DNA of 64,000 bases, from assembly GCF_019444005.1 (NCBI RefSeq), contig NZ_CP049304.1:1674001-1738000 (forward strand), given 5' to 3'. The translations under genes were made by a program, and so were the position numbers. Shown piece after piece: positions 1 through 7,006 of this stretch. Below the pieces are notes generated by a model, which did not search any database, was not told the DNA's origin, and worked only from the letters and a program-made list of their open reading frames with translations. The number at the start of each line of letters is the position of its first letter. The first letter of the stretch is position 1. Source of the DNA: Liquorilactobacillus nagelii DSM 13675 (lineage in GTDB: Bacteria > Bacillota > Bacilli > Lactobacillales > Lactobacillaceae).

Positions 1-38
1 TTATTAATTCTGCAACTGCCTTGTGGTTCAAATCATAA

Positions 39-725
39 CTATTTTTTAGCTATCAAGACTTTTGTAAAAAGCCCAGCGTACATGCCATTTATTCCAGTAT
101 TAGAAATGTTAATTTCTTTTGCACCTAATTGCTGCAAAAATTGCTGATATTCACCCACATGTTCAATATCAATTATAACCATTCGGCCACCTTTTTTTAA
201 AACCCGAAAAGCTTCCTGAATAGCTGCTTGCCGCTTGTAAGCAGGTTTAAGATTATGGATTGATAAACTAGCGACAACATAATTAAAATTATTTCCTTTA
301 AAAGGCAGTTTGACCATATCGGCTGTCAACAGCTCGCTAACATCAGCCAACTGTTGCTCAACAATGAGTTTTTTTGTGTTTTCAAAGGAATTATTGGCTT
401 GATCTTGCTTATTCCAAATATCGATTCCGATAATTTTCCCGGGATGCTGCAAATGCCGAGCAATTTCAATTAAAAAAGCTCCATGACCAGTTCCTAAATC
501 TAAAATTTGAGCATTTTTTTCGATATTTAATCCCGCAACTACTTTTTTTATTATCCGATACTTGCCAATTAATGAAGTATGCAAATAGACTGCCGCTAAA
601 AGTAAGAATAACATTGGGAAAATAAAGTTTGTCCATTCACCTACTTTTATAGCAGATACTAAGCCTAATAAACCGAAAAGGATAAAGGCCAATGGAACTA
701 ATGGAGCATCAACTGATTTTTTCAT
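39..725 (-). CDS. Membrane-anchored class I SAM-dependent methyltransferase
   Basis: Predicted to transfer a methyl group from S-adenosylmethionine; the substrate is unknown. The 228-residue protein opens with two hydrophobic segments (about residues 8-26 and 35-50), so the catalytic domain probably sits on the inner face of the membrane. The SAM-binding motif I reads LDLGTGHGAFL (75-85), followed by IGIDIW and a late VLKKGGRMVIIDIE strand, a Methyltransf_11/25-like order. The start is set at an ATG preceded by GAGGAG; an in-frame TTG 15 bases upstream lies inside that ribosome binding site and is rejected. It reads toward the left edge and is separated from the DJ-1 gene by a terminator. The family is clear, the function is not. 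Confidence 0.75.
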   Translation of the reverse strand: MKKSVDAPLVPLAFILFGLLGLVSAIKVGEWTNFIFPMLFLLLAAVYLHTSLIGKYRIIKKVVAGLNIEKNAQILDLGTGHGAFLIEIARHLQHPGKIIGIDIWNKQDQANNSFENTKKLIVEQQLADVSELLTADMVKLPFKGNNFNYVVASLSIHNLKPAYKRQAAIQEAFRVLKKGGRMVIIDIEHVGEYQQFLQQLGAKEINISNTGINGMYAGLFTKVLIAKK

Positions 726-814
726 TTTTCTCCTCAACAATTTGAAATATATACGAAAACATTCCTGTAGCTAAGTATAGCATTTAGTAATTTTTATAAA
801 AATAACATTTTACA

Positions 815-849
815 AAAAAATTCTTACTGCAATTAATCTGCAGTAAGAA
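815..849 (-). terminator. Rho-independent terminator of the DJ-1 family gene
   Basis: An 11-bp perfect stem (TTCTTACTGCA / TGCAGTAAGAA at 821-831 and 839-849) is followed on the minus strand by a run of seven T. It lies 32 bases past the stop codon of the DJ-1 family gene. Confidence 0.85.
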
Positions 850-880
850 CCTTTAATTTAGAATAGCATCTTAAAAAAAT

Positions 881-1465
881 TTAAAGACTGTCTTGAATAG
901 TATCAGCTAAATAATCATATAGCATCGCATGCTTTAATTGTTTAGTATCCACTCCCAAGGCCTCAGCAATTGCATAGGCAAAAGCCCAAGCTGTTGCGGG
1001 TCCACGGCTAGTTAGAACTTTGTGTTTCGTATCAGTAACAGTAATATTTTCTTTGAAATTACCAGTTGGAGCATCCTTTTTTGTTTCTGAATCTAAACCA
1101 GGAAAAACGGTATAGTCGGCATCGGCTAAAACTCCATAACGAGCTAGTGCACGTGGTGCTGCACACATCGCAGCATCCCAATGGTCGTTTTCATGGCGTT
1201 TAACCATTAAATCCCGCAACTTCTGATTGTCCCGCAAGTTAGCTGAACCGGTCATCCCGCCTGGAAAAGCTACTAGATCATAATCCAACAAACTATCATC
1301 AACAACCTTGTCACAAGTCAACTTTATCTGATGATCACCCATAACTTCTTTGCTGGTTAAGCCTACCATGTCTGTTGAAACATTTAAGCGACGCAATACA
1401 TCAACAATACTTAATCCCTCAACTTCTTCACAACCATCCGCAAAAACAACTGCCACTTTTGCCAT
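881..1465 (-). CDS. DJ-1/PfpI family protein
   Basis: Belongs to the DJ-1/ThiJ/PfpI superfamily, whose members include protein/nucleotide deglycases, glyoxalase III enzymes and redox-sensing chaperones. The 194-residue length is typical. The nucleophile-elbow cysteine is in AAMCAAPRAL (Cys101) and the conserved partner glutamate is in CEEVE (Glu16 region); the GPATAWAFAYAIAEALG helix near the C-terminus is a DJ-1 hallmark. It is cytosolic, with no signal peptide. The gene is monocistronic, with its own terminator and a GGAAAGGAAG-type ribosome binding site. Which DJ-1 activity it has cannot be told from sequence; oxidative or carbonyl stress protection is only an inference. Confidence 0.85.
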   Translation of the reverse strand: MAKVAVVFADGCEEVEGLSIVDVLRRLNVSTDMVGLTSKEVMGDHQIKLTCDKVVDDSLLDYDLVAFPGGMTGSANLRDNQKLRDLMVKRHENDHWDAAMCAAPRALARYGVLADADYTVFPGLDSETKKDAPTGNFKENITVTDTKHKVLTSRGPATAWAFAYAIAEALGVDTKQLKHAMLYDYLADTIQDSL

Positions 1466-2145
1466 TTAAAAACTTCCTTTCCAAATAAATCGCATTATTC
1501 AATCGTTAAACGGGCCGATTTACGCAAAACTGCTTTTCTTCTGTTATTCTAGCACATCTAGAAATTTTGGTTGATGATTACCCATCATAATTAATTCTTT
1601 ATTTTGATAAAGATTGTTCTACCAAAAGGTTCATAATCCACACTAGTCCAACTGTCTAGAAGCCCAATGGTATCAATTGTTTTGCTGGGGTAATTTAAAT
1701 TGATCATAAATAAAGCGAATAGCTCTGGTGGCTCTACCTGTAATGATTTCATAATCTACTGAATTTGTAGTTGTTAACCCATCAACTAACAAGTTTGCTA
1801 ACCCTAAGGAAAATGTTTGAGTAAAGTTTTCTTTTTCTTTTGAATTAGCCATAGTCTGACACAGTTGATTAATTAATACTTTAAAATGATTAGCAATGAC
1901 AACCGGAACATTGACCTCGTTTTGACTTTTAATGCATTTTAAATAGAATCTTTTATGGTAGTAAATATCAAAAAAAGTCAACTTGATGATATCTTCCCAC
2001 AACAAATAATTTAAGTTATTATCAATTAATTCGGTTAAACTATCGTTAACAAACCAATTTAGTAAAAAGTATTTATCCTCAAAGTAATCGTAAAAAGTCT
2101 GTCTGCGAACATTAGCTACAACCATAATCTCAGTCACTGAAACAT

Positions 2146-2189
2146 TGGATCTGAGTCAAGTTTTTAGACACGATTACGTAGAATTTCTA
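2146..2189. repeat. Left terminal inverted repeat of the IS
   Basis: It aligns without gaps to the reverse complement of 3360-3403, with the mismatches mostly in the outer 20 bases. The inner end TAGAATTTCTA overlaps the stop codon of orfB. Confidence 0.9.
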
Positions 2190-3008
2190 ACTGACTAATT
2201 GTTCTTTTTCATCTGGAGTTAAATAGCCATCGGCACTAATGATCCGCCGAGAATTATAAAATCCTTCAATGTAACTAAACTGAGCCAAATTGGCTTCATG
2301 ATAGTCTTTGTAAGTCCGTTGGTAAACCTCCTCCTTCTTGAAGCTGGCATGAAATGACTCCACCACAGAATTGTCATACGGATAGCCACGTTTACTGTAA
2401 GAGTGCCGGATAGCGTGTTGCTTCAATGCTGTTTCAAGGGCAGTACTTCGATACTGGCTGCCCAAATCAGTATGCAGAATCAAACCAGCCTTGACAGTTC
2501 TAGTTTCACAAGCTTGATTAAGTACGTTGACAACCAACTCGGTTGTCATGTGTCGGCTTAATTTATGAGCGATAATTTTGCGAGAATACAAGTCCATGAT
2601 GGTTGCCAGATAGCACCACCCATCAGTTTTGGTCGGAATATAGGTAATATCAGCAGCCCATTTTTGATTAGGTTTGACAGCTTTAAAGTCTTGTTTTAAC
2701 AAATTAGGGTAGGTCATTTGGTCAATATAGTTGTTGTGCTCATAGCGCCACTTTTTGACGACAATTGACCGGAGGCCTAGGTGTCGCATCAGCTTTTGAA
2801 CCAGTTTCAAACTGGCATGATAGCCCTCACGTAAAAGTTCCTCGTGAACTTTAGGAGCGCCATAAACCCGCCGATGATCAAAGTAGATGCGTCGGATTTG
2901 CTGGTATAAAACTTGGCGCCGCTTAAACTGTTCGGGCTTAGTCTGGTGCTGGTACTGGTACTGGTACTGGTACTGGTACTGATAGTAGGTTGATCGACAT
3001 AAGTGCAA
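2187..3008 (-). CDS. IS3-family transposase OrfB (DDE integrase domain)
   Basis: Catalytic half of the IS3 transposase. After an HTH_21-like region (RRIYFDHRRVYGAPKVHEEL) comes the rve integrase core: WAADITYIPT (first Asp), HTDLGSQY (second Asp; most relatives have HSDQG) and NSVVESFHASFKKE (catalytic Glu). The frame stays open upstream of the TTG at 3008, as expected for a product made by -1 frameshifting from orfA. The N-terminus has an unusual alternating Tyr-Gln tract encoded by a hexanucleotide repeat. The full-length 273-residue frame has no stop or deletion, so the enzyme looks functional. Confidence 0.93.
   Translation of the reverse strand: MHLCRSTYYQYQYQYQYQYQHQTKPEQFKRRQVLYQQIRRIYFDHRRVYGAPKVHEELLREGYHASLKLVQKLMRHLGLRSIVVKKWRYEHNNYIDQMTYPNLLKQDFKAVKPNQKWAADITYIPTKTDGWCYLATIMDLYSRKIIAHKLSRHMTTELVVNVLNQACETRTVKAGLILHTDLGSQYRSTALETALKQHAIRHSYSKRGYPYDNSVVESFHASFKKEEVYQRTYKDYHEANLAQFSYIEGFYNSRRIISADGYLTPDEKEQLVS
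2945..2986. repeat. Hexanucleotide tandem repeat inside the transposase gene
   Basis: Five exact copies of GGTACT (2951-2980) flanked by degenerate copies GGTGCT and GATAGT. On the coding strand it encodes alternating Gln-Tyr. Copy-number change would keep the frame. Confidence 0.95.
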
Positions 3009-3079
3009 CGTCTGACAGACTTCTTTAACGCTATGCGCTGATGCCGTTACTTTAATAGCTGACTGCCAATCTTTGATAC

Positions 3080-3340
3080 TTACTTTTTTGCGAATATGGT
3101 TAATGCTTTTTTTAGGATATCGTTTTCACTTTCCAGCCTGGCAATTCTTGCCTGCATTTCTAACAAGTCGGCCTTGGAGACCCCGGTGTCATTATCTTTC
3201 TTGTACAAATCATTCCATTTATAAATGGTGGCACTGGCAATCCCATATTCGCTGGTAAGATCAGTGACTGATGTCCCGCTTTCATACAGCTGAACGATCA
3301 TTTTCTTGAATTCGACAGAATATCTCTTTCTTTTGCTCAT
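3080..3340 (-). CDS. IS3-family transposase OrfA (HTH, leucine zipper)
   Basis: An 86-residue DNA-binding half of the transposase. The HTH_Tnp_1 domain (RYSVEFKKMIVQLYESG, then IASATIYKWNDLY) recognises the IS ends; a coiled coil (LLEMQARIARLESENDILKKAL) mediates multimerisation. It ends AKK-stop directly on an A-AAA-AAG slippery run, and shifting -1 there continues into the OrfB frame (KKVSIKDWQSAIK). The OrfA/OrfB arrangement is the standard IS3 one. Confidence 0.93.
   Translation of the reverse strand: MSKRKRYSVEFKKMIVQLYESGTSVTDLTSEYGIASATIYKWNDLYKKDNDTGVSKADLLEMQARIARLESENDILKKALTIFAKK
3083..3089 (-). promoter_or_regulatory. Programmed -1 ribosomal frameshift site (A AAA AAG)
   Basis: The heptamer AAAAAAG immediately precedes the orfA stop. 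Reading -1 from it gives an open frame without a stop through to OrfB, which yields the OrfAB fusion needed for IS3 transposition. No downstream pseudoknot was assessed. Confidence 0.75.
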
Positions 3341-3359
3341 AAGACACGATCCTCTCTAG

Positions 3360-3403
3360 TAGAAATTCTACCAAATCGTGTCTATACTTTCATCCTAAGT
3401 CCA
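3360..3403. repeat. Right terminal inverted repeat of the IS
   Basis: Partner of the repeat at 2146-2189. On the minus strand it starts TGGACTTAGG and lies 19 bases upstream of the orfA start codon, so it probably also carries the weak transposase promoter. Confidence 0.9.
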
Positions 3404-3544
3404 CATGCTGAAAATCTTTTTTTTCAACTAAAGACTGAAAAGCTTTGGCAATTTTTTTCTTTACAGTGTAGGATATTATAATCACCTCAAATAAACAATC
3501 TCACTGCAATTATAGCATTTGTTAATGTTTAAAATTTCATTTTC

Positions 3545-3592
3545 AAAAACAAAAATCGAACTAAACAAGTAATTTAATAACTTGTTTAATTC
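3545..3592 (-). terminator. Terminator of gldA
   Basis: A 13-bp stem (GAACTAAACAAGT at 3558-3570 with ACTTGTTTAATTC at 3580-3592, one G-T pair) is followed on the minus strand by a T-rich tail. It lies 26 bases after the gldA stop. Confidence 0.8.
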
Positions 3593-3617
3593 GGCTTTTA
3601 ATCTTATTCTATAATTT

Positions 3618-4775
3618 TTAACTCTTTAAAGCCTTATTAACAAAAATTGGCTTAATCTCATGACTATCAGCATAACTATGTGCAAGATATGATGCGCTCT
3701 TCATAGCATTGATAACCATTTCTGGTGTTACTTTAAATGGCATATTAGACATTGTTTCAGAAGGATCCGTAGCTTTTTTGCCAATTTTATATAGTTCCTC
3801 TGCTGTTAATTCATCTAGATTTGTATCTTCAAGTGTAATTGGAAGGCCCAAAGTTAAATAGAACTTAATGTATTTATTCAGCTTTTCATGTGATGCGCCC
3901 TCTAAAACCAATTCAACCATTGTTCCGAAGGCTACCTTTTCACCATGAGTTAATTTGTGAATGTCTCCTTTAACAGCTGTAAAACCATCTTGAACTGCAT
4001 GAGCTGCTGCAAGGCCGCCGTTTTCAAAACCTAATCCAGATAACAACGTATTAGCTTCAACTACATTCTCCAGAGCAGGAGTAACTAAATTCTGTTTGCT
4101 TGCTTCAACAGCTTCATAAGCATGTTTCCATAAAGTATCTTCACAAGCCGCTGCAATTGCTCTGCCTGCCAATGTAGGAACACCACCACGCCCGTTATAA
4201 GTAACACCATAACTTTGAGCCGTGACTTTTGCTTCAATATTGGTAGCCATTGCATCTGCAATACCAGAAACAAGTGTTCTAACAGGCGCATTAGCAACGA
4301 TTTTAGTATCCATTAAAACTAAGTTGCTATGATGTGTGTAAAATGCATAATGAGAAAAAGTTCCATCGTCATCATAAATTACTGAAAGCCCTGCTGTCGG
4401 AGCATCAGCAGATGCGGCTGTGGGAATAATTACTAATTTGGCTTGAGCTTTATCCGCAACACCTTTACTGGTATCAATTGTTTTTCCTCCACCAAGACCA
4501 ATTACAACTTCTGCATCTTTATCTTTAGCAATTTGAGTAATTCGTTCAACTTCATCAGCAGAAGATTCTCCTTGAAAAACAACTTTAGTTACTTGGAAAC
4601 TTTGTTTTTCTAAATAATTTGAAAATTCATCACCGGCAATTCCCCAAATGATTTTATCTGCTATTAAAACAATCTTTCGTCCAAAAGGTTGGATATATTT
4701 TGCAGATCTTTCTAATAAACCAGCACCTTGAATATATTTATCAGGACTAACAAAAATCTTATCACCGTCACGCAT
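3618..4775 (-). CDS. gldA: Glycerol dehydrogenase (iron/zinc-type alcohol dehydrogenase family)
   Basis: Oxidises glycerol to dihydroxyacetone with NAD+, feeding the DhaKLM kinase encoded divergently next to it. The protein has the GldA fold: N-terminal SPDKYIQGAGLL, NAD-binding GLGGGKTIDTSKGVAD, PTAASADAPTAG, and metal ligands in GIADAMAT (Asp), GLAAAHAVQDG (His) and KLTHGEKVAFG (His). The start is placed at MRDGDKIFVSP (385 residues) because AAAGGTGG lies 8 bases upstream; the frame is open for 16 more codons but that extension is absent from the family. Its promoter region holds cre-like and DhaS-operator-like sites. A terminator follows, so it is monocistronic; dhaS lies downstream in the same orientation. 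Confidence 0.92.
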   Translation of the reverse strand: MRDGDKIFVSPDKYIQGAGLLERSAKYIQPFGRKIVLIADKIIWGIAGDEFSNYLEKQSFQVTKVVFQGESSADEVERITQIAKDKDAEVVIGLGGGKTIDTSKGVADKAQAKLVIIPTAASADAPTAGLSVIYDDDGTFSHYAFYTHHSNLVLMDTKIVANAPVRTLVSGIADAMATNIEAKVTAQSYGVTYNGRGGVPTLAGRAIAAACEDTLWKHAYEAVEASKQNLVTPALENVVEANTLLSGLGFENGGLAAAHAVQDGFTAVKGDIHKLTHGEKVAFGTMVELVLEGASHEKLNKYIKFYLTLGLPITLEDTNLDELTAEELYKIGKKATDPSETMSNMPFKVTPEMVINAMKSASYLAHSYADSHEIKPIFVNKALKS

Positions 4776-4823
4776 GTTAGGTACCACCTTTCTTTTAGTA
4801 AGTATTTTCATCAACAATTTCAT

Positions 4824-4837
4824 TGTAAGCGGTTACT
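4824..4837. promoter_or_regulatory. Candidate catabolite-responsive element (cre), gldA side
   Basis: TGTAAGCGGTTACT fits the CcpA site consensus TGWNANCGNTNWCA at every constrained position except the last. It lies 49-62 bases upstream of the gldA start codon, a position where CcpA would block transcription in the presence of glucose. Confidence 0.55.
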
Positions 4838-4852
4838 AAGGAGCTGTTAAGT

Positions 4853-4874
4853 GGACAATTTCAAGAATGTGTCC
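4853..4874. promoter_or_regulatory. Candidate DhaS operator (GGACAATT-N6-ATGTGTCC)
   Basis: A 22-bp inverted repeat with half-sites GGACAATT and ATGTGTCC separated by six bases. Spacing and outer bases match the Lactococcus lactis DhaS operator as I recall it (GGACACAT-N6-ATTTGTCC). It sits between the divergent gldA and dhaK genes, upstream of the likely dhaK promoter, the position expected for an activator. Confidence 0.65.
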
Positions 4875-4875
4875 G

Positions 4876-4904
4876 TATACACTGAAAGCGGATTCAAATA
4901 AAAT
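4876..4904 (+). promoter_or_regulatory. Possible dhaK promoter
   Basis: TAAAAT (4899-4904) could serve as -10, with a poor -35 TATACA (4876-4881) at 17-bp spacing. A weak -35 next to the DhaS-like operator would fit an activator-dependent promoter. The assignment is tentative. Confidence 0.35.
4883..4896. promoter_or_regulatory. Candidate cre site, dhaK side
   Basis: TGAAAGCGGATTCA matches TGWNANCGNTNWCA with one mismatch (A for T at position 10). It falls in the spacer of the proposed dhaK promoter, which would give CcpA repression of the kinase operon. Confidence 0.55.
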
Positions 4905-4942
4905 AGAAGTGAAAACATTTAGAGAAAGGCAAGTGGCTAATA

Positions 4943-5938
4943 ATGAAAAAGATCATCAACGATCCACAAGATGTTGTTGCAGAAATGATTGATGGAATGG
5001 TGCGAGCTTACCCACAATTTGTTAAAAAAATACCTGAAACTTTTGCTATGATTCGCAGCGATCAAGCTTCAATGAAAGATAAGGTTGGTATTGTTAGTGG
5101 TGGTGGCAGTGGTCACGAACCAACTCACGCTGGTTTTGTTGGCAAGGGAATGCTCAGTGCGGCCGTTGCTGGTCAAGTTTTCACTTCACCAACACCTGAT
5201 CAGATTTATGCGGCAATCAAGGCTGTTAACACTGGCAAAGGTGTTTTTTTAGTTGTTAAGAATTACTCTGGCGATGTGATGAACTTTGATATGGCTAAAG
5301 ATATGGCCGAAATGGATGATATCCCAGTCAAATCAATTGTGGTTGATGATGATATTGCTGTTGAAAACAGTCTTTATACGCAAGGAAAGCGCGGAGTTGC
5401 TGGAACTATCTTAATGCATAAAGTCTTGGGTGCAGCAGCTGATCAAGGTGCATCTTTGGATGATTTGGAACAATTAGCCCAACAGGTTCTGCCACACATT
5501 AATACGATTGCGGTTGCTTTAAGTGCCGCTACCGTACCAGAAGTGGGCAAACCAGGATTTGAGTTAGCTGAAGATGAGATTGAATATGGAGTCGGAATTC
5601 ACAGTGAACCCGGTTATCGTCGTGAAAAAATCAAGCCATCAAAGGAATTAGTGGCCGAATTGGTTGCTAAGCTAGATAATAGTTTACAACTTGCAAAAGA
5701 TAAAAAGTACGCTATTTTAGTTAACGGTATGGGAGCAACCCCATTAATGGAACAATACATCTTTGCCCATGATGTTTTGAACAAATTGGCTGAGAAATCA
5801 ATTGAGCCGGCTTTTGTCAAAGTTGGCAACTATATGACGTCATTAGACATGGCAGGAATTTCATTAACTGTTTTTGAATTAGCTGATAACAAATGGTTAA
5901 ATTATTTGAATTATCCCGTTGAAACAATGGCTTGGTAA
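4943..5938 (+). CDS. dhaK: PTS-dependent dihydroxyacetone kinase, substrate-binding subunit DhaK
   Basis: Binds dihydroxyacetone covalently through a histidine hemiaminal so that DhaL can phosphorylate it to dihydroxyacetone phosphate. The 331-residue DAK1 domain shows GGGSGHEPTHAGFVGKGML (53-71) and the substrate-binding His220 in VGIHSEPGYRR, aligned with His218 of the E. coli protein. It is the first gene of dhaK-dhaL-dhaM and lies 24 bases ahead of dhaL. The start ATG has an AGAAAGG-like site upstream. Activation by DhaS and repression by CcpA are suggested by the upstream sites; DhaS itself is disrupted here. Confidence 0.95.
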   Translation: MKKIINDPQDVVAEMIDGMVRAYPQFVKKIPETFAMIRSDQASMKDKVGIVSGGGSGHEPTHAGFVGKGMLSAAVAGQVFTSPTPDQIYAAIKAVNTGKGVFLVVKNYSGDVMNFDMAKDMAEMDDIPVKSIVVDDDIAVENSLYTQGKRGVAGTILMHKVLGAAADQGASLDDLEQLAQQVLPHINTIAVALSAATVPEVGKPGFELAEDEIEYGVGIHSEPGYRREKIKPSKELVAELVAKLDNSLQLAKDKKYAILVNGMGATPLMEQYIFAHDVLNKLAEKSIEPAFVKVGNYMTSLDMAGISLTVFELADNKWLNYLNYPVETMAW

Positions 5939-5962
5939 CAAAAAGTTGAGGAGGAGAAACTC

Positions 5963-6550
5963 GTGGAATTAACTTTAGAAAAATATTTAGTGTGGATGAA
6001 AGAATTTGCGCAAAAAATTAGTGAGCAAAAGGACTATTTAAGTGATTTAGATTCAAAAATTGGTGATGGTGATCACGGGAACAATATGGCTCGTGGTTTA
6101 ACAGCGGTAAATGAAGGATTAAAAGCTAAACAACCAGCTGATTTAACAACAGCTTTGAAAGTTACTGCTATGGCTTTAATCAGTAAAGTTGGTGGAACGG
6201 CTGGCCCGCTATACGGAACCGCATTTTTGGAAATGGCCAAACTCAGTCCTAAAACAACCAATTTAGGACAGTTGTTGAAAGCAGCGACGGCAGGTTTAAA
6301 AAAACGCGGTGGAGCTCAAATGGGAGATAAAACAATGGTTGATGTTTGGTTACCAATCACAGCTGCTGTAAAAGACAAACAATTAAGCGCTGAAAAAATT
6401 AAACAAGCTGTTGAAAGTACTAAACCTATGGAAGCTAAAAAAGGACGGGCTTCTTATTTAGGTGAACGTTCAATTGGTCATTTGGATCCTGGGGCCGTTT
6501 CAAGCGGTTATTTATTTGAGGCACTATTACAGGCAGGAGTGATCAAATGA
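5963..6550 (+). CDS. dhaL: Dihydroxyacetone kinase ADP-binding subunit DhaL
   Basis: Carries tightly bound ADP/ATP that passes phosphate from DhaM to DhaK-bound dihydroxyacetone. The 195-residue DAK2 domain has the Mg-nucleotide aspartates in LDSKIGDGDHGNN (Asp30, Asp35, Asp37), then GGTAGPLYGTAF and the C-terminal SIGHLDPGAVSSGYLF motif. Translation starts at GTG, preceded by GAGGAGGAG. Its end overlaps the start of dhaM by 4 bases (ATGA), which implies coupled translation. Confidence 0.95.
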   Translation: MELTLEKYLVWMKEFAQKISEQKDYLSDLDSKIGDGDHGNNMARGLTAVNEGLKAKQPADLTTALKVTAMALISKVGGTAGPLYGTAFLEMAKLSPKTTNLGQLLKAATAGLKKRGGAQMGDKTMVDVWLPITAAVKDKQLSAEKIKQAVESTKPMEAKKGRASYLGERSIGHLDPGAVSSGYLFEALLQAGVIK

Positions 6551-6924
6551 GTTATGGAATTTTGATAGTTTCACATGTTCCAGAAATTGCGGCTGGAGTG
6601 CCCAAACTGTTAAAGCAAGTAGCAAAAGATGTTTCGATAACTGCAGCTGGTGGAACTGATGAAAACGAAATCGGAACTAGTTTAGAAAAAATCACTCAAG
6701 CAATGGAAGAAAATCAAGCTGATGAAGTTTTAGCATTTTATGATTTAGGCAGTGCTAAAATGAATTTAGAGATGGCAGCTGAAATGACAACAAAGAAAGT
6801 TCATCTATACGATACTGCTTTAGTTGAAAGCTCATACGTAGCTGCATCGTTGTTACAAGCAGGTGTTGACTTGGCAGCAGTTGAAAAGCAATTAGCTCCC
6901 TTGAAAATTAAAGGAGATAATTAA
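6547..6924 (+). CDS. dhaM: Dihydroxyacetone kinase phosphotransfer subunit DhaM (EIIA-mannose type)
   Basis: Relays phosphate from the PTS protein HPr to the DhaL-bound nucleotide. At 125 residues it consists only of the EIIA-Man domain, as in L. lactis, without the HPr and EI-like extensions of the E. coli protein. The phosphorylated residue is His10 in IVSHVPEIA; GGTDENEIGTS and FYDLGSAKMNLEMA are family signatures. It is the last gene of the operon and is followed by a strong terminator. Confidence 0.95.
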   Translation: MSYGILIVSHVPEIAAGVPKLLKQVAKDVSITAAGGTDENEIGTSLEKITQAMEENQADEVLAFYDLGSAKMNLEMAAEMTTKKVHLYDTALVESSYVAASLLQAGVDLAAVEKQLAPLKIKGDN

Positions 6925-6958
6925 AAGTCTGAAGCACCATTGTCAATTTGAAGCTTTT

Positions 6959-7006
6959 TAAATCCGACTGTTATCTCAACTTTTGAGATTCAGTCGGATT
7001 TTAATT
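6959..7006 (+). terminator. Terminator of the dhaKLM operon
   Basis: A long stem pairs AAATCCGACTG with CAGTCGGATTT; an inner ATCTCAA/TTGAGAT stem closes the hairpin, and a T-rich tail follows. It lies 35 bases after dhaM. Confidence 0.9.

Larger units (their letters stand above)
2146..3403 (-). mobile_element. IS3-family (IS150-like) insertion sequence, complete
   Basis: A 1258-bp element with imperfect 44-bp terminal inverted repeats, each beginning TGGA and sharing AGACACGATT and GTAGAATTTCTA, two overlapping transposase frames, and a 3-bp CAT target duplication (2143-2145 and 3404-3406). The transposase carries an intact DDE triad, so the copy may be active. It is inserted in dhaS in the same orientation as that gene. 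Confidence 0.93.
1673..3485 (-). pseudogene. dhaS: dhaS, TetR-type activator of the dha operon, split by an IS element
   Basis: DhaS-like regulators bind DNA through an N-terminal TetR helix-turn-helix and activate dihydroxyacetone kinase genes. The 3' piece (1673-2142) encodes VTEIMVVANVRRQTFYDYFEDKY plus the ligand-domain C-terminus; the 5' piece (3404-3485) encodes KKKIAKAFQSLVEKKDFQHV. The 1258-bp IS at 2146-3403 lies between them, inside the DNA-binding domain. Deleting the IS and one CAT copy joins the pieces in frame (FQHV-SVTEI) into 183 codons, close to the usual length of the family. The upstream start is uncertain: GTG at 3483-3485 is used, although GAGGTG just there looks like a ribosome binding site for a non-ATG start a little downstream. 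The 3' piece retains an in-frame ATG but lacks the first helix, so it should not bind DNA. Confidence 0.85.

Noticed and set aside
1..38. Possible start of another minus-strand gene (TTG then NHKAVAELI) at the left edge
   Set aside because: Only about ten codons are visible and there is no ribosome binding site in front of the TTG.
1673..2137. A functional short TetR regulator starting at the internal ATG
   Set aside because: It lacks the first helices of the DNA-binding domain, and the missing part is found intact on the other side of the IS.
2945..2986. CRISPR-like or iteron-like repeat
   Set aside because: The unit is only 6 bp with no spacers and lies inside the transposase coding frame.
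4085..4297. 70-codon frame within gldA
   Set aside because: It is a shifted reading of gldA with no start signal.
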